17,873 bases of DNA from an uncultured Candidatus Peregrinibacteria bacterium (GTDB taxonomy: Bacteria > Patescibacteriota > JACMRA01): positions 1 through 17,873 of the forward strand of contig CAKZLR010000014.1 of NCBI GenBank assembly GCA_937127165.1. The letters run 5' to 3'. Below, in pieces: positions 1-6,364 of the stretch. Below the pieces are notes generated by a model, which ran no database searches, was not told the origin of the DNA, and saw only the letters and a program-made list of their open reading frames with translations. The number at the start of each line of letters is the position of its first letter. Positions within the stretch are counted from its first letter, which is position 1. The position numbers and the translations under genes were made by a program.

Positions 1-1
1 A

Positions 2-190
2 AAATCCATCGCGCAAGATAGAAAATTTAAACTTACAGACACTGATTTCGAAAAATATTTAATCAACAATCATCCTTATTTTGATCTATTCTATTTTTCT
101 ATTCCTAAAAAAAATAGTATAGAAATTATATTAAATCAATATACAATTTATTCTAATCGTTGTAGTATAACAAGTGATTTAGATAGATAG
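2..190 (+). CDS. 3' end of an unrecognised gene, cut by the window edge
   Basis: An open frame enters from the left edge and runs 62 codons to a TAG stop. The peptide is rich in Asn, Ile, Phe and Lys, and no family motif was recognised. The other two forward frames stop within 60 bases. The frame overlaps the end of the leftward frame at 148-444 by 43 bases. Two convergent genes could overlap like this, or one of the two frames is not real. Confidence is low because only the tail is visible. Confidence 0.35.
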   Translation, partial: KSIAQDRKFKLTDTDFEKYLINNHPYFDLFYFSIPKKNSIEIILNQYTIYSNRCSITSDLDR

Positions 191-444
191 CGTAAATGTA
201 ATAAAATGTGTTCTTTTAAAGATAAATAAATTTCTTTCGTAATTTCGAGATTTTCTTTGATTTCGTTATGTTCTTTTGGTAATTCCAACAATGGAAACAT
301 ATTCAATTCTTCTTCTAAAAAAAGCTCATTTTCTAACTTAGATAAAACTTGTAAATCCCGAATTTCTATCTCTACTTTTTTTTGTATATCTTCGATTGTA
401 TGTAAAATATAGTTGATTTTTTCTATAAAATAAATAAATTTATT
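148..444 (-). pseudogene. Leftward helical reading frame lacking a normal 5' end (possible truncated gene)
   Basis: The minus strand is open for 99 codons between an upstream TAA at 445-447 and the TAA stop at 148-150. The only ATG (298-300) would give a 50-residue protein. Protein-like sequence continues upstream of that ATG, with a Glu/Lys/Leu-rich heptad-like character suggesting a coiled coil. It then enters the pure A/T tract and stops. AGAAGAAG lies just before the ATG and could be a weak ribosome site. The frame could be a short real gene, a gene with an Ile-codon start, or a remnant whose 5' part was replaced by the A/T tract. No family was recognised. Confidence 0.3.
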
Positions 445-649
445 TTATTTTATTTATTTATTATTTATATTTATTATATATTTATTACTTATTATAATAT
501 TATTATATCATTATTTATTATAATATTATATATTTATATAATATTATAATTACAATTTATTATAATTAATAATTGTTATAATAATAATTATTATAATTAA
601 TTTATAATTTATATAATTTTTATATAAATAATTTTTATATAATTTATTT
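424..649. other. 226 bp tract of about 98% A/T
   Basis: Only four G/C bases (488, 509, 553, 575) occur in these 226 bases. The sequence is built of TTTA, TTAT and TATAA-type words without one fixed repeat unit. No reading frame of useful length crosses it. It separates the left-edge frames from the infA leader. It might be an easily melted or DNA-bending element, a decayed intergenic region, or an assembly-sensitive low-complexity stretch. Confidence 0.85.
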
Positions 650-678
650 CATTCAGGAAAATTCCCAAGTTGATTTTT

Positions 679-696
679 GGCGTCCATGGCGTCCAT
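679..696. repeat. Tandem 9-mer, two copies of GGCGTCCAT
   Basis: GGCGTCCAT occurs at 679-687 and again at 688-696 with no mismatch. It is markedly more GC-rich than its surroundings and sits at the edge of the A/T tract, directly before the hairpin series in front of infA. Confidence 0.75.
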
Positions 697-812
697 GTTT
701 TTTCTTATTCTTAAAACATGTCCCTAGAGAGAGATAGAAATTTTCTTGACAAAAGTCAAATCTTATTCTAACGTCTCTCTCTGTTAGAGACTTCAAATTA
801 ATTTTTAATTTG
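694..812 (+). promoter_or_regulatory. infA operon leader with four successive inverted repeats
   Basis: Four perfect inverted repeats follow one another. CATGTTTT/AAAACATG is at 694-701/713-720. TTGAC/GTCAA is at 746-750/755-759. GTCTCT/AGAGAC is at 773-778/786-791. CAAATTAA/TTAATTTG is at 794-801/805-812. AGAGAGAGA at 726-734 can instead pair with TCTCTCTCT at 774-782, which would compete with the third hairpin. A consensus -35 hexamer TTGACA lies at 746-751, but no good -10 follows at 16-18 bases, so the transcription start is unclear. The layout fits an RNA leader or a cluster of protein-binding palindromes controlling the ribosomal operon. The structures are seen; the function is inferred. 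Confidence 0.5.
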
Positions 813-832
813 GTAACTTAAATAAGTAATAA

Positions 833-1108
833 GTGGCAGAAGCATCAAATCTTAAGAAAGTAAAGAAAGTCAAAACAAGTTTTAAAGATGATAAAATCTA
901 TTTAGAGGGTGTTGTTGTAGAGACTTTACCGGGGGTCCGTTTTAAGGTTAGGATAGATAGACCTAATAATTTAGAACCTCTCGTGATAGAGTGCAATACG
1001 AAAACTTTGTTCAAAGTAAAAAATATAAAGATAATCAAAGGTGATACTGTAGTTGTTGAATTGGATCCTGCAGATCTCACACAAGGTATAATTGTTGAAA
1101 GAAAGTAA
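833..1108 (+). CDS. infA: Translation initiation factor IF-1
   Basis: IF-1 binds the 30S A site and helps IF-2 and IF-3 place the initiator tRNA. The 91-residue product carries the S1/OB-fold signature. The run VVETLPGVRFKVRI (about 27-40) matches the family's G-V-L-ETLPN-FRV segment, and the IKIIKGDTVVVELDPADLTQG stretch near the C terminus matches its conserved end. It is about 20 residues longer than usual because of a Lys-rich N-terminal tail. The start is GTG, the only non-ATG start among the recognised genes, and no Shine-Dalgarno precedes it. It is the first gene of the ribosomal operon, and rpmJ begins 5 bases after its stop. The family assignment is secure; the exact start is less so. 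Confidence 0.93.
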   Translation: MAEASNLKKVKKVKTSFKDDKIYLEGVVVETLPGVRFKVRIDRPNNLEPLVIECNTKTLFKVKNIKIIKGDTVVVELDPADLTQGIIVERK

Positions 1109-1113
1109 TAATT

Positions 1114-1302
1114 ATGAAAGTTCAAGTCGCTTTGAAAGGAAGAGGGAAAAAGCTGAGTCGTAAAGGTAGAATGGCTCAGGGCTATTTTTGTAGAAGAAAT
1201 GGAATCTTATATTTTTATCCTTTTGATGATTCTTCGATTGGCCCTAGGATTAAGTCCAGACAGCCAATTCCAAAGAAAAAGAAAAAAAGGTTGAAATTTT
1301 AA
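1114..1302 (+). CDS. rpmJ: Divergent bL36-like ribosomal protein without zinc ligands
   Basis: It lies exactly where rpmJ normally sits, between infA and rpsM. The C-terminal half aligns with bL36: CRRNGILYFYPFDDS is followed by PRIKSRQP, which resembles the usual RRNG..YVIC..PRHKQRQG. bL36 is normally 37-38 residues with a Cys3-His zinc site. This product has 62 residues, a basic N-terminal extension (MKVQVALKGRGKKLSRKGRM) and a Lys-rich C-terminal tail. Only one Cys (position 26) is left and there is no His, so classical zinc binding is impossible. The function is inferred from position and the C-terminal match: a small basic protein of the 50S subunit near 23S rRNA. A lineage-specific protein that replaced bL36 is the alternative. 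Confidence 0.7.
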   Translation: MKVQVALKGRGKKLSRKGRMAQGYFCRRNGILYFYPFDDSSIGPRIKSRQPIPKKKKKRLKF

Positions 1303-1320
1303 TAAGGTTGAAATTTTAAT
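1287..1320. repeat. 17 bp perfect tandem duplication across the rpmJ stop
   Basis: AAGGTTGAAATTTTAAT occurs at 1287-1303 and again at 1304-1320 without mismatch. The first copy contains the last codons and TAA stop of rpmJ; the second is untranslated spacer. It looks like a recent slippage-type duplication within an essential operon. Confidence 0.9.
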
Positions 1321-1337
1321 TTAACTTTATTCTAAAT

Positions 1338-1727
1338 ATGATTAGAATAGCAGGTGTAGACATTAACGATAAAAAACAAGCTAGATTTGCACTTACATCT
1401 ATAAAAGGTATAGGTAAAACATTAGTTAAACAAATTTTAACATCTTTGAATATACCCTTTAATGCGAAGCTAAGTAATCTTGAAGAAAAAGTGATTGTAG
1501 ATTTGAGAAATTATATAGAGCAAAATTACGTTACAGAAGCTGACTTAGTTAGACAACAAAAAGCTAATATAAAAAGATTAATTGATATAGATTGTCACCG
1601 AGGATCGCGGCACAAAAAGAGGTTACCCGTTAGAGGTCAGACTACAAGAACAAATAGCAGAACTGTTAGGGGTAATGTTAGAAATACTGGTCCGAGTGGT
1701 AGAGCTAAGGCTCCTTCCAAGACTTAA
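1338..1727 (+). CDS. rpsM: 30S ribosomal protein uS13
   Basis: uS13 lies in the head of the 30S subunit and contacts tRNA and the 50S subunit through bridge B1. The 129-residue product begins MIRIAGVDI and has the helix-two-turn-helix GIGKTLVKQIL near residue 25. It ends with the rRNA-binding run HRGSRHKKRLPVRGQTTRTN (about 88-107) and a Lys/Arg-rich tail. Length and order match the family. It follows rpmJ after 35 bases that include the second copy of the 17-mer duplication. Its ATG at 1338 has no Shine-Dalgarno. It belongs to the infA-rpsD operon. Confidence 0.96.
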   Translation: MIRIAGVDINDKKQARFALTSIKGIGKTLVKQILTSLNIPFNAKLSNLEEKVIVDLRNYIEQNYVTEADLVRQQKANIKRLIDIDCHRGSRHKKRLPVRGQTTRTNSRTVRGNVRNTGPSGRAKAPSKT

Positions 1728-1739
1728 TTGTGTTAATTT

Positions 1740-2129
1740 ATGGCTGTTAAGAAATCTCAAAAAAAGAAAATCAAGCAAAAATATCCAGTTTTAAGAATTT
1801 ATCTTAGGGCTAACTTTAACAACAGTATTATTACAGCTACAGATTTATCTGGGAAAGTTTTGGCTTGGTCCAGTGCTGGTAAAGCAGGGTTTAAGGGAAC
1901 GAAAAAATCGACTCCTTTCGCTGCTCAAAAAGCTTCAGAAGAATTGTTAGAAAAGATTAAGCAAGATTTTGAAACTAATTCTGTTCACCTAGTTATTCGG
2001 GGTGCCGGAATGGGTAGAGATTCTTTTTTAAGAGCTGTACAAGCTACAGGTTTGCAAATTGAATCTATTAAAGATGATACTGGTTTTCCTTTTGGAGGAG
2101 TCAGACCAAAACCAAGAAGAAGAGTTTAA
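1740..2129 (+). CDS. rpsK: 30S ribosomal protein uS11
   Basis: uS11 forms part of the 30S platform next to the mRNA exit region. The 129-residue product has a basic N-terminal tail. The core ANFNNSIITATDLSGKVLAW (24-43) and SSAGKAGFKGTKKSTPFAAQ (44-63) is very typical. RGAGMGRDSFLRAV stands where most species have KGPGxGRExAIRAL, and the C terminus is PKPRRRV. rpsM ends 12 bases upstream and rpsD starts 13 bases downstream, the conserved S13-S11-S4 order. The start has TTT in front of the ATG and no purine-rich ribosome site. Confidence 0.97.
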   Translation: MAVKKSQKKKIKQKYPVLRIYLRANFNNSIITATDLSGKVLAWSSAGKAGFKGTKKSTPFAAQKASEELLEKIKQDFETNSVHLVIRGAGMGRDSFLRAVQATGLQIESIKDDTGFPFGGVRPKPRRRV

Positions 2130-2142
2130 TTTATTTATTCAT

Positions 2143-2781
2143 ATGGCAAGATATCTGAAAAGTAAGACAAAATTATCTAAAAGAGTTGGTCGTAACCTTT
2201 TTCTTAAAGGTGCTCGTAGTTTCTCAGCTAAAGACGACTACTCAAAAAGGCCTTATAAGGCCGGAATGCATGGTAAAAATCTTCAGAAAGGAAGGATTTC
2301 TGAATATGGCAAACAATTGTTAGAAAAACAAGCAATTCGTTTTACGTATGGATTAATGGAAAGACAATTAGCTAATATGTTCAAGAAAGCCTTTGCTAAA
2401 AGGGGTGATACTGGCAAGATTGTTCTAAACCAACTTGAAAGACGGTTGGATAATGTTGTTTATAAAGCTGGTTTTGCCAATTCTAGAGCTCAAGCTAGGC
2501 AGTTGGTAAATCATGGCCATTTCACTGTTAATAATGTGCCTGTAAATATACCTTCATTCGTAGTAAAGACAGGAGATGTAATTAGGGTTAAAGAAAATAA
2601 ACAAAAGAAGAATTTTTGGAAAAATTTTCAATTGGAGGTACCTCAAGAAACAGTTGCTTGGATTAGTTCAAACTTATCGAAAAAAGAGTTTAAAATAGTA
2701 AACGAACCATTAGATGAAGATTTACCTAAAGATTTCAATATACAATCAGTAGTTGAATACTATTCTCGCAAAGTTAGATAA
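2143..2781 (+). CDS. rpsD: 30S ribosomal protein uS4
   Basis: uS4 nucleates 30S assembly on 16S rRNA and lines the mRNA entry channel. In many bacteria it also represses its own operon. The frame is open upstream to 2059, but ATG 2143 is preferred: it gives the canonical MARYLKSKTK start, a normal 212-residue length and no overlap with rpsK. The S4 RNA-binding domain spans about residues 100-160 and includes QLERRLDNVVYKAGFANSRA followed by ARQLVNHGHFTVNN. No N-terminal zinc cysteines are present. In most bacteria rpoA and rplQ follow, but here rpsP comes next after 16 bases. Confidence 0.96.
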   Translation: MARYLKSKTKLSKRVGRNLFLKGARSFSAKDDYSKRPYKAGMHGKNLQKGRISEYGKQLLEKQAIRFTYGLMERQLANMFKKAFAKRGDTGKIVLNQLERRLDNVVYKAGFANSRAQARQLVNHGHFTVNNVPVNIPSFVVKTGDVIRVKENKQKKNFWKNFQLEVPQETVAWISSNLSKKEFKIVNEPLDEDLPKDFNIQSVVEYYSRKVR

Positions 2782-2797
2782 TTTAAGTTTGTAGTTT

Positions 2798-3031
2798 ATG
2801 CTTACAATAAGATTATGTCGAGTAGGTAGAGTACACAAACCTCAATACAGAATTGTCGTCGCCGAAAAACATAGGCATGTATCTAAAAAATATATAGAGG
2901 TTTTGGGTTTTTATAATCCCGTCTCTAAAGAACTCAAAGTGAATCAAGAAAGAATTAATTATTGGATTAATTTAAATATTAGAATGTCAGATACAGTCAA
3001 ATCACTTTTTATAAAAAATTCTATTATTTAA
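2798..3031 (+). CDS. rpsP: 30S ribosomal protein bS16
   Basis: bS16 stabilises the 5' and central domains of 16S rRNA during 30S assembly. The 77-residue product starts MLTIRLCRVGRVHKPQYRIV, the family's N-terminal RL.R.G....P.YRIVV pattern. It continues with YIEVLGFYNP (about 34-43) and ends with MSDTVKSLFIKN, matching the family's P.SDTV..LL. Length is normal. It is directly followed by a KH-domain gene, a pairing that in many bacteria lies in the rpsP-khpA-rimM-trmD cluster. Here the pair has been joined to the alpha-type operon without rimM or trmD. Confidence 0.95.
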   Translation: MLTIRLCRVGRVHKPQYRIVVAEKHRHVSKKYIEVLGFYNPVSKELKVNQERINYWINLNIRMSDTVKSLFIKNSII

Positions 3032-3056
3032 GTAATAAGTAATAATTTAATTGTTT

Positions 3057-3458
3057 ATGTCAGAAACTATTGATATCGTTGTCTTAAAAAATATTCTACA
3101 AGGTTTAGTTACCAAGCCAGAAGAAATTAAAATTAATCGTCAAATAGACGAAATGGGTGTGTTACTCTCTATTCGAGTGAATCCGCAAGATATGGGGATA
3201 GTCATTGGAAGAAATGGAGCAATGGCTACAGCTATAAAAACTGTAATGAAATCTGTTGGTAAAGCTAATAATATGAATATTAGAGTTCAATTCTTAGAAC
3301 CAGATGGTAGTCTCAGGTTCGGCAAAAAAAACTTTAAAGAAGAAAGAAATCAATCTGTTTCCAATGGTGACAAAAAATCTGAAACGACAGACAAAACTAA
3401 CACTCTTAATGAAACTGTCTCTTTGGAGGATGATCTAAAGGATTTTGTTATTAACTAG
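3057..3458 (+). CDS. khpA: KhpA-type single KH-domain RNA-binding protein
   Basis: KhpA proteins bind RNA and, in Firmicutes, act with KhpB in cell elongation. The start is taken as ATG 3057 rather than the in-frame TTG at 3051, giving MSETIDIVVLKNILQGLV, a typical N terminus. The KH fold covers about residues 1-82, with the nucleic-acid-binding GRNG loop at 51-54 inside MGIVIGRNGAMATAIKTVMK. After residue 85 a polar, acidic tail of about 45 residues extends beyond the usual length of about 76-80. The position after rpsP supports the call. Upstream, AAGTAAT is tandemly doubled (3030-3043). The gene is last in the operon before the terminator. Confidence 0.88.
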   Translation: MSETIDIVVLKNILQGLVTKPEEIKINRQIDEMGVLLSIRVNPQDMGIVIGRNGAMATAIKTVMKSVGKANNMNIRVQFLEPDGSLRFGKKNFKEERNQSVSNGDKKSETTDKTNTLNETVSLEDDLKDFVIN

Positions 3459-3470
3459 TCTTTTAGACTA
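3456..3470 (+). other. Small hairpin that includes the khpA stop codon
   Basis: TAGTCT and AGACTA form a perfect 6 bp inverted repeat around a TTT loop, and the first three bases are the khpA stop. It has no following T-run and lies 31 bases before the main terminator. It may protect the 3' end of the message. Confidence 0.45.
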
Positions 3471-3501
3471 CTCCTAAGTTGGGATTAACTTATCTTTTTT
3501 T

Positions 3502-3524
3502 GCTGCCAGGGAGGCAGCTTTTTT
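3502..3524 (+). terminator. Rho-independent terminator of the ribosomal operon
   Basis: GCTGCC (3502-3507) pairs perfectly with GGCAGC (3513-3518) around a 5-base loop and is followed by six T residues (3519-3524). The stem is GC-rich in otherwise AT-rich DNA. A T-run on only one functional side makes it directional for rightward transcription. It closes the infA-khpA operon before the convergent mutM. Confidence 0.88.
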
Positions 3525-3607
3525 GTTATCTCATTCAATTCTGCCTCCTACATGAAAAAAATCATAATGTTTGTGTATAGAGAAAGATTTAAAAATAACA
3601 TAAACAC

Positions 3608-4507
3608 CTATTTTTGACATATCGGACAATACACAGTCGTTCTACCAGCTAAATTTAATTTAACTAATTTAGACCCGCACACTTTACACTTTAGACCGCC
3701 TCGATTATAAACATAATGCTTTTTAGTATAATTTCCTTTCTGTCCATCACCTAATAAATAATTAGCCACAGAAGACCCGCCATCATTTATAGCTTCGGGT
3801 AAAATTGTTTTAATTGTTTCATATAATTTTTTAATTTCTTTAGGCTTGAGAGATTCTACAGTTCTAGTAGGTCTCACACCTGCCACAAAACAAACCTCAT
3901 CAGTATAAATATTACCCAAACCTACGACCACTTGTTGATCTAAAAACATTTTTTTTAAATTGCCTTTTTTGGCTTTTAGTTTTTCGGTAAATGTACTTAG
4001 ATTAAACTCGTCACTTAAAGGTTCTAATCCTAGCTTGTCAAAATGACCGGATTTCAGCAAAGTTTGTTCGTCTGGAAAAAATAACAAATATCCAAATTGC
4101 CGTACATCGTTATAAAAAAGTTTGCCTCTGTCTAATTCAAAAATTATATGAGTATGTTTATTCGGTAGGTGCATATGACTTAGTTCTATAGGGTGTCCAC
4201 CCCACACAATCTGGTGCCCTTCATTTGGTCTATAAACCAACTGACCAGTCATTTTCAGGTGAATAAGTATTTGAGATCCATTTTCAATGGTAAAAATTAA
4301 ATTCTTTGCTCTTCTTTTAATCTCTAGAATAGTTTGCCCTTTAATTTCCTCCTCAAATTGTGTCTTTTTAGTAAGACAAGAGCTACGAGAGGTTCCGGCA
4401 GAACTAACTAGCTTAGGTGTTAAAACTTGTACTTTGTGAATAATCTGACCAATTACAAGTGGTAGTAAACTAATTCTTAAGGCTTCAACTTCAGGCAATT
4501 CAGGCAT
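3608..4507 (-). CDS. mutM: Formamidopyrimidine-DNA glycosylase (Fpg/MutM)
   Basis: This base-excision enzyme removes 8-oxoguanine and formamidopyrimidines from DNA and cleaves the backbone by beta,delta-elimination. The 299-residue product starts MPELPEVEAL, giving the catalytic Pro2 and Glu3 after Met removal. Lys68 in KRRAKNL matches the active-site Lys57 of the E. coli enzyme. The H2TH region has VVGLGNIYTDE (about 194-204). The C-terminal zinc finger has Cys274, Cys277, Cys294 and Cys297, with AGRTTVYCPIC carrying the DNA-contacting Arg. It is slightly longer than typical (about 270) because of a polar insert near residues 36-55. It is the second leftward gene, 192 bases after the surface protein. 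Confidence 0.96.
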   Translation of the reverse strand: MPELPEVEALRISLLPLVIGQIIHKVQVLTPKLVSSAGTSRSSCLTKKTQFEEEIKGQTILEIKRRAKNLIFTIENGSQILIHLKMTGQLVYRPNEGHQIVWGGHPIELSHMHLPNKHTHIIFELDRGKLFYNDVRQFGYLLFFPDEQTLLKSGHFDKLGLEPLSDEFNLSTFTEKLKAKKGNLKKMFLDQQVVVGLGNIYTDEVCFVAGVRPTRTVESLKPKEIKKLYETIKTILPEAINDGGSSVANYLLGDGQKGNYTKKHYVYNRGGLKCKVCGSKLVKLNLAGRTTVYCPICQK

Positions 4508-4640
4508 CTGAATTAAATTTATTATTAAAAAGTAAATTTTTTACGATTTCATTCTGAAAATAAAAAATGGTACATAAAAATATATCTTTAAATTTTGCAA
4601 CTTTTGCCCATCTCAAATCCTAAAATTGTTTTTGATTGAT

Positions 4641-4669
4641 TAGTAAAAATATACAAATAAATTTTACTA
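4641..4669. other. 8 bp inverted repeat between the surface gene and mutM
   Basis: TAGTAAAA (4641-4648) and TTTTACTA (4662-4669) are perfect complements around a 13-base loop. On the minus strand it lies 31 bases after the surface-protein stop. It is A/T-only apart from one G-C pair and no clean T-run follows, so a terminator role is possible but weak. Confidence 0.3.
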
Positions 4670-4699
4670 TTCTTTTGTGAAAACAACAATTACAGTGAA

Positions 4700-6076
4700 T
4701 TAACCTCGAGTAATTAAAATAGCCATACTACCCACAACTAATAGGATAATCAATCCAATAATTATATATCTCCAAGTATTGTTTTGAACTTGACTAACTA
4801 CATTTTCGCTCCCAATTGTTCTCGGAACAAAAAATACTTGAATTGAGTCACTAGCTTCTGGATTAAGTTTTGTAAAATCAAAGTTAACTAACTGGACTTT
4901 AACATTAATCGTTCCCTCCCCAAACCGACTTGCTCCCAGTTCGTTTAAAGTAAACTCAGTTTTTTCAAAAGCGAGTTCAACTGGTCTGTTATTAAGAATA
5001 ATTTGCAGATATCCTTTACCATTTTGATTTTCTTTAAAGGATAAGTCTCTAGGAAAAATTTCAAAATTATCAATTTGCAAAATAAATTTTTGATCTCCTG
5101 TAACCTGCATACTTTCTCTATCTCTATTTGGCTCAACAATTGTTACTCTTGGAAAACCAATATCTAAAGTATTATTAAAATTAGTAATTACATTGACAGT
5201 TTTTCTAAAAGGCAACAATTCACCATTGGTTTTAGTCAATACAAAAATAATTCTAGTGTTCATACTATCTGGGATCGAAGAAAAACTCTCAAAATCTTTA
5301 GTATTGAATAATACACGATTTTTACCACCTTGCTCTAAGCTGATGCTAATTGTACCAAGCAATGTAGAACTAGTTATGTCGTTGTAATAAATATTTAGCT
5401 TACCTCGATTGGGTAAACCACTAGCCGCATTTTCCAAAGCAAAATTGGTTAGCTCTATCTCAAATTCTTGATGAATATCAGAAGCTATTACTGCACCTGA
5501 CTGGGGTTTAATAATATTGATTATAGGATCTCGGGAGGTATTTTCAAAATCAAAACTAAATTGTACTCTTGCCTTAACTACAGTTTTTAAATTATCATAA
5601 CCCACAAAGACAAACAATATCGTATTGCGACCCTCTTTGAGTTTATGAGATAAATCAGAAATTTTCAGACCAACACTGTCTGCCGGATAAGTACCAAAAT
5701 CCATAATAAAATTATCTTCACTAACATCATCATTGATATAAATTCTAAGCCAACCCCCAAATTGAGCTGGTAGATCTTTGTATTTTAAGTCTATATCAAC
5801 TCCAGTCCAAGAAAATCTAATTCCATCATCCAAAGTTAAAGATCCACCGTTAAATTCAAATTTAGTATCACTGATTCTGGTAGTATTGACTTTTTGACCG
5901 TCTTTAGTTACTAATGGGATACGGAAATTAATTTCGTTAATTTCTGAAGTAAGTTTGTTAGACTGGCTTAGAGCAGTTATAGGAGGATATAGATTAGAAC
6001 AAAAAAATAACAATAACAAACAAGCAAGTCTAAATTGCTTTAATATGCCGTAAAAATTTGTATAAAGTTTAACCAT
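4700..6076 (-). CDS. Surface protein with three Ig-like modules and a C-terminal membrane anchor
   Basis: The family was not recognised by name. The 458-residue product has a hydrophobic N-terminal segment (about 13-36) fitting a signal peptide and a C-terminal membrane helix (about 435-455, after NNTWRY) with a two-residue Arg-Gly tail. Between them lie three similar beta-rich modules, about residues 45-178, 183-300 and 309-418. Each contains a G-x-L-x-I-x-x-N strand pair: GGWLRIYIND, RGKLNIYYND and KGYLQIILNN. Modules 2 and 3 open with a Pro-rich turn (IIKPQSG, IVEPNRD). This suggests an extracellular beta-sandwich stalk held in the cytoplasmic membrane. There are no enzyme motifs and only two cysteines, both in the signal segment. 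It is divergent from rel across 632 bases, with mutM downstream. Confidence 0.75.
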   Translation of the reverse strand: MVKLYTNFYGILKQFRLACLLLLFFCSNLYPPITALSQSNKLTSEINEINFRIPLVTKDGQKVNTTRISDTKFEFNGGSLTLDDGIRFSWTGVDIDLKYKDLPAQFGGWLRIYINDDVSEDNFIMDFGTYPADSVGLKISDLSHKLKEGRNTILFVFVGYDNLKTVVKARVQFSFDFENTSRDPIINIIKPQSGAVIASDIHQEFEIELTNFALENAASGLPNRGKLNIYYNDITSSTLLGTISISLEQGGKNRVLFNTKDFESFSSIPDSMNTRIIFVLTKTNGELLPFRKTVNVITNFNNTLDIGFPRVTIVEPNRDRESMQVTGDQKFILQIDNFEIFPRDLSFKENQNGKGYLQIILNNRPVELAFEKTEFTLNELGASRFGEGTINVKVQLVNFDFTKLNPEASDSIQVFFVPRTIGSENVVSQVQNNTWRYIIIGLIILLVVGSMAILITRG

Positions 6077-6149
6077 ATTTGTTGTATTTTAAGCTTTAAG
6101 GTGAAGAAAAATATTTGCTAAAATAATGCATCTGTACAATTGAGAATAA

Positions 6150-6167
6150 TAGTCAACGCTTAGTCAA
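6150..6167. repeat. Direct repeat TAGTCAA, one helical turn apart
   Basis: TAGTCAA occurs at 6150-6156 and 6161-6167, so the copies lie on the same face of the DNA. They are about 75 bases upstream of the surface-protein start. A regulator site is possible, but seven-base words recur by chance in AT-rich DNA. Confidence 0.35.
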
Positions 6168-6214
6168 GCCTGAGTTCTGAAAATAATTAGCTTTATTTTT
6201 GATACCTCAAAAAT

Positions 6215-6223
6215 TGGTATAAT
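6215..6223 (+). promoter_or_regulatory. Candidate extended -10 promoter
   Basis: TGGTATAAT matches the extended -10 pattern TGnTATAAT exactly; the -35 region is only T-rich. Transcription would begin near 6230 and read toward rel, giving a leader of almost 490 bases, or a short RNA ending at the hairpin at 6365-6389. Confidence 0.4.
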
Positions 6224-6364
6224 TTTTTGATATTCTAATAAATGTTGTATGTTTCTTCATCAATTAGTTAGTTTAAACTAAACGACTTCCCTCTCCTAAA
6301 AAACTACTGTAAACACTTCGTTAAATGAAAATTTGTATAAAATCTTTAAGCTCTTGAATCTAAT

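Noticed and set aside
2059..2142. Upstream extension of rpsD
   Set aside because: The 28 extra codons overlap rpsK in another frame and do not match uS4, whereas ATG 2143 gives the canonical start.
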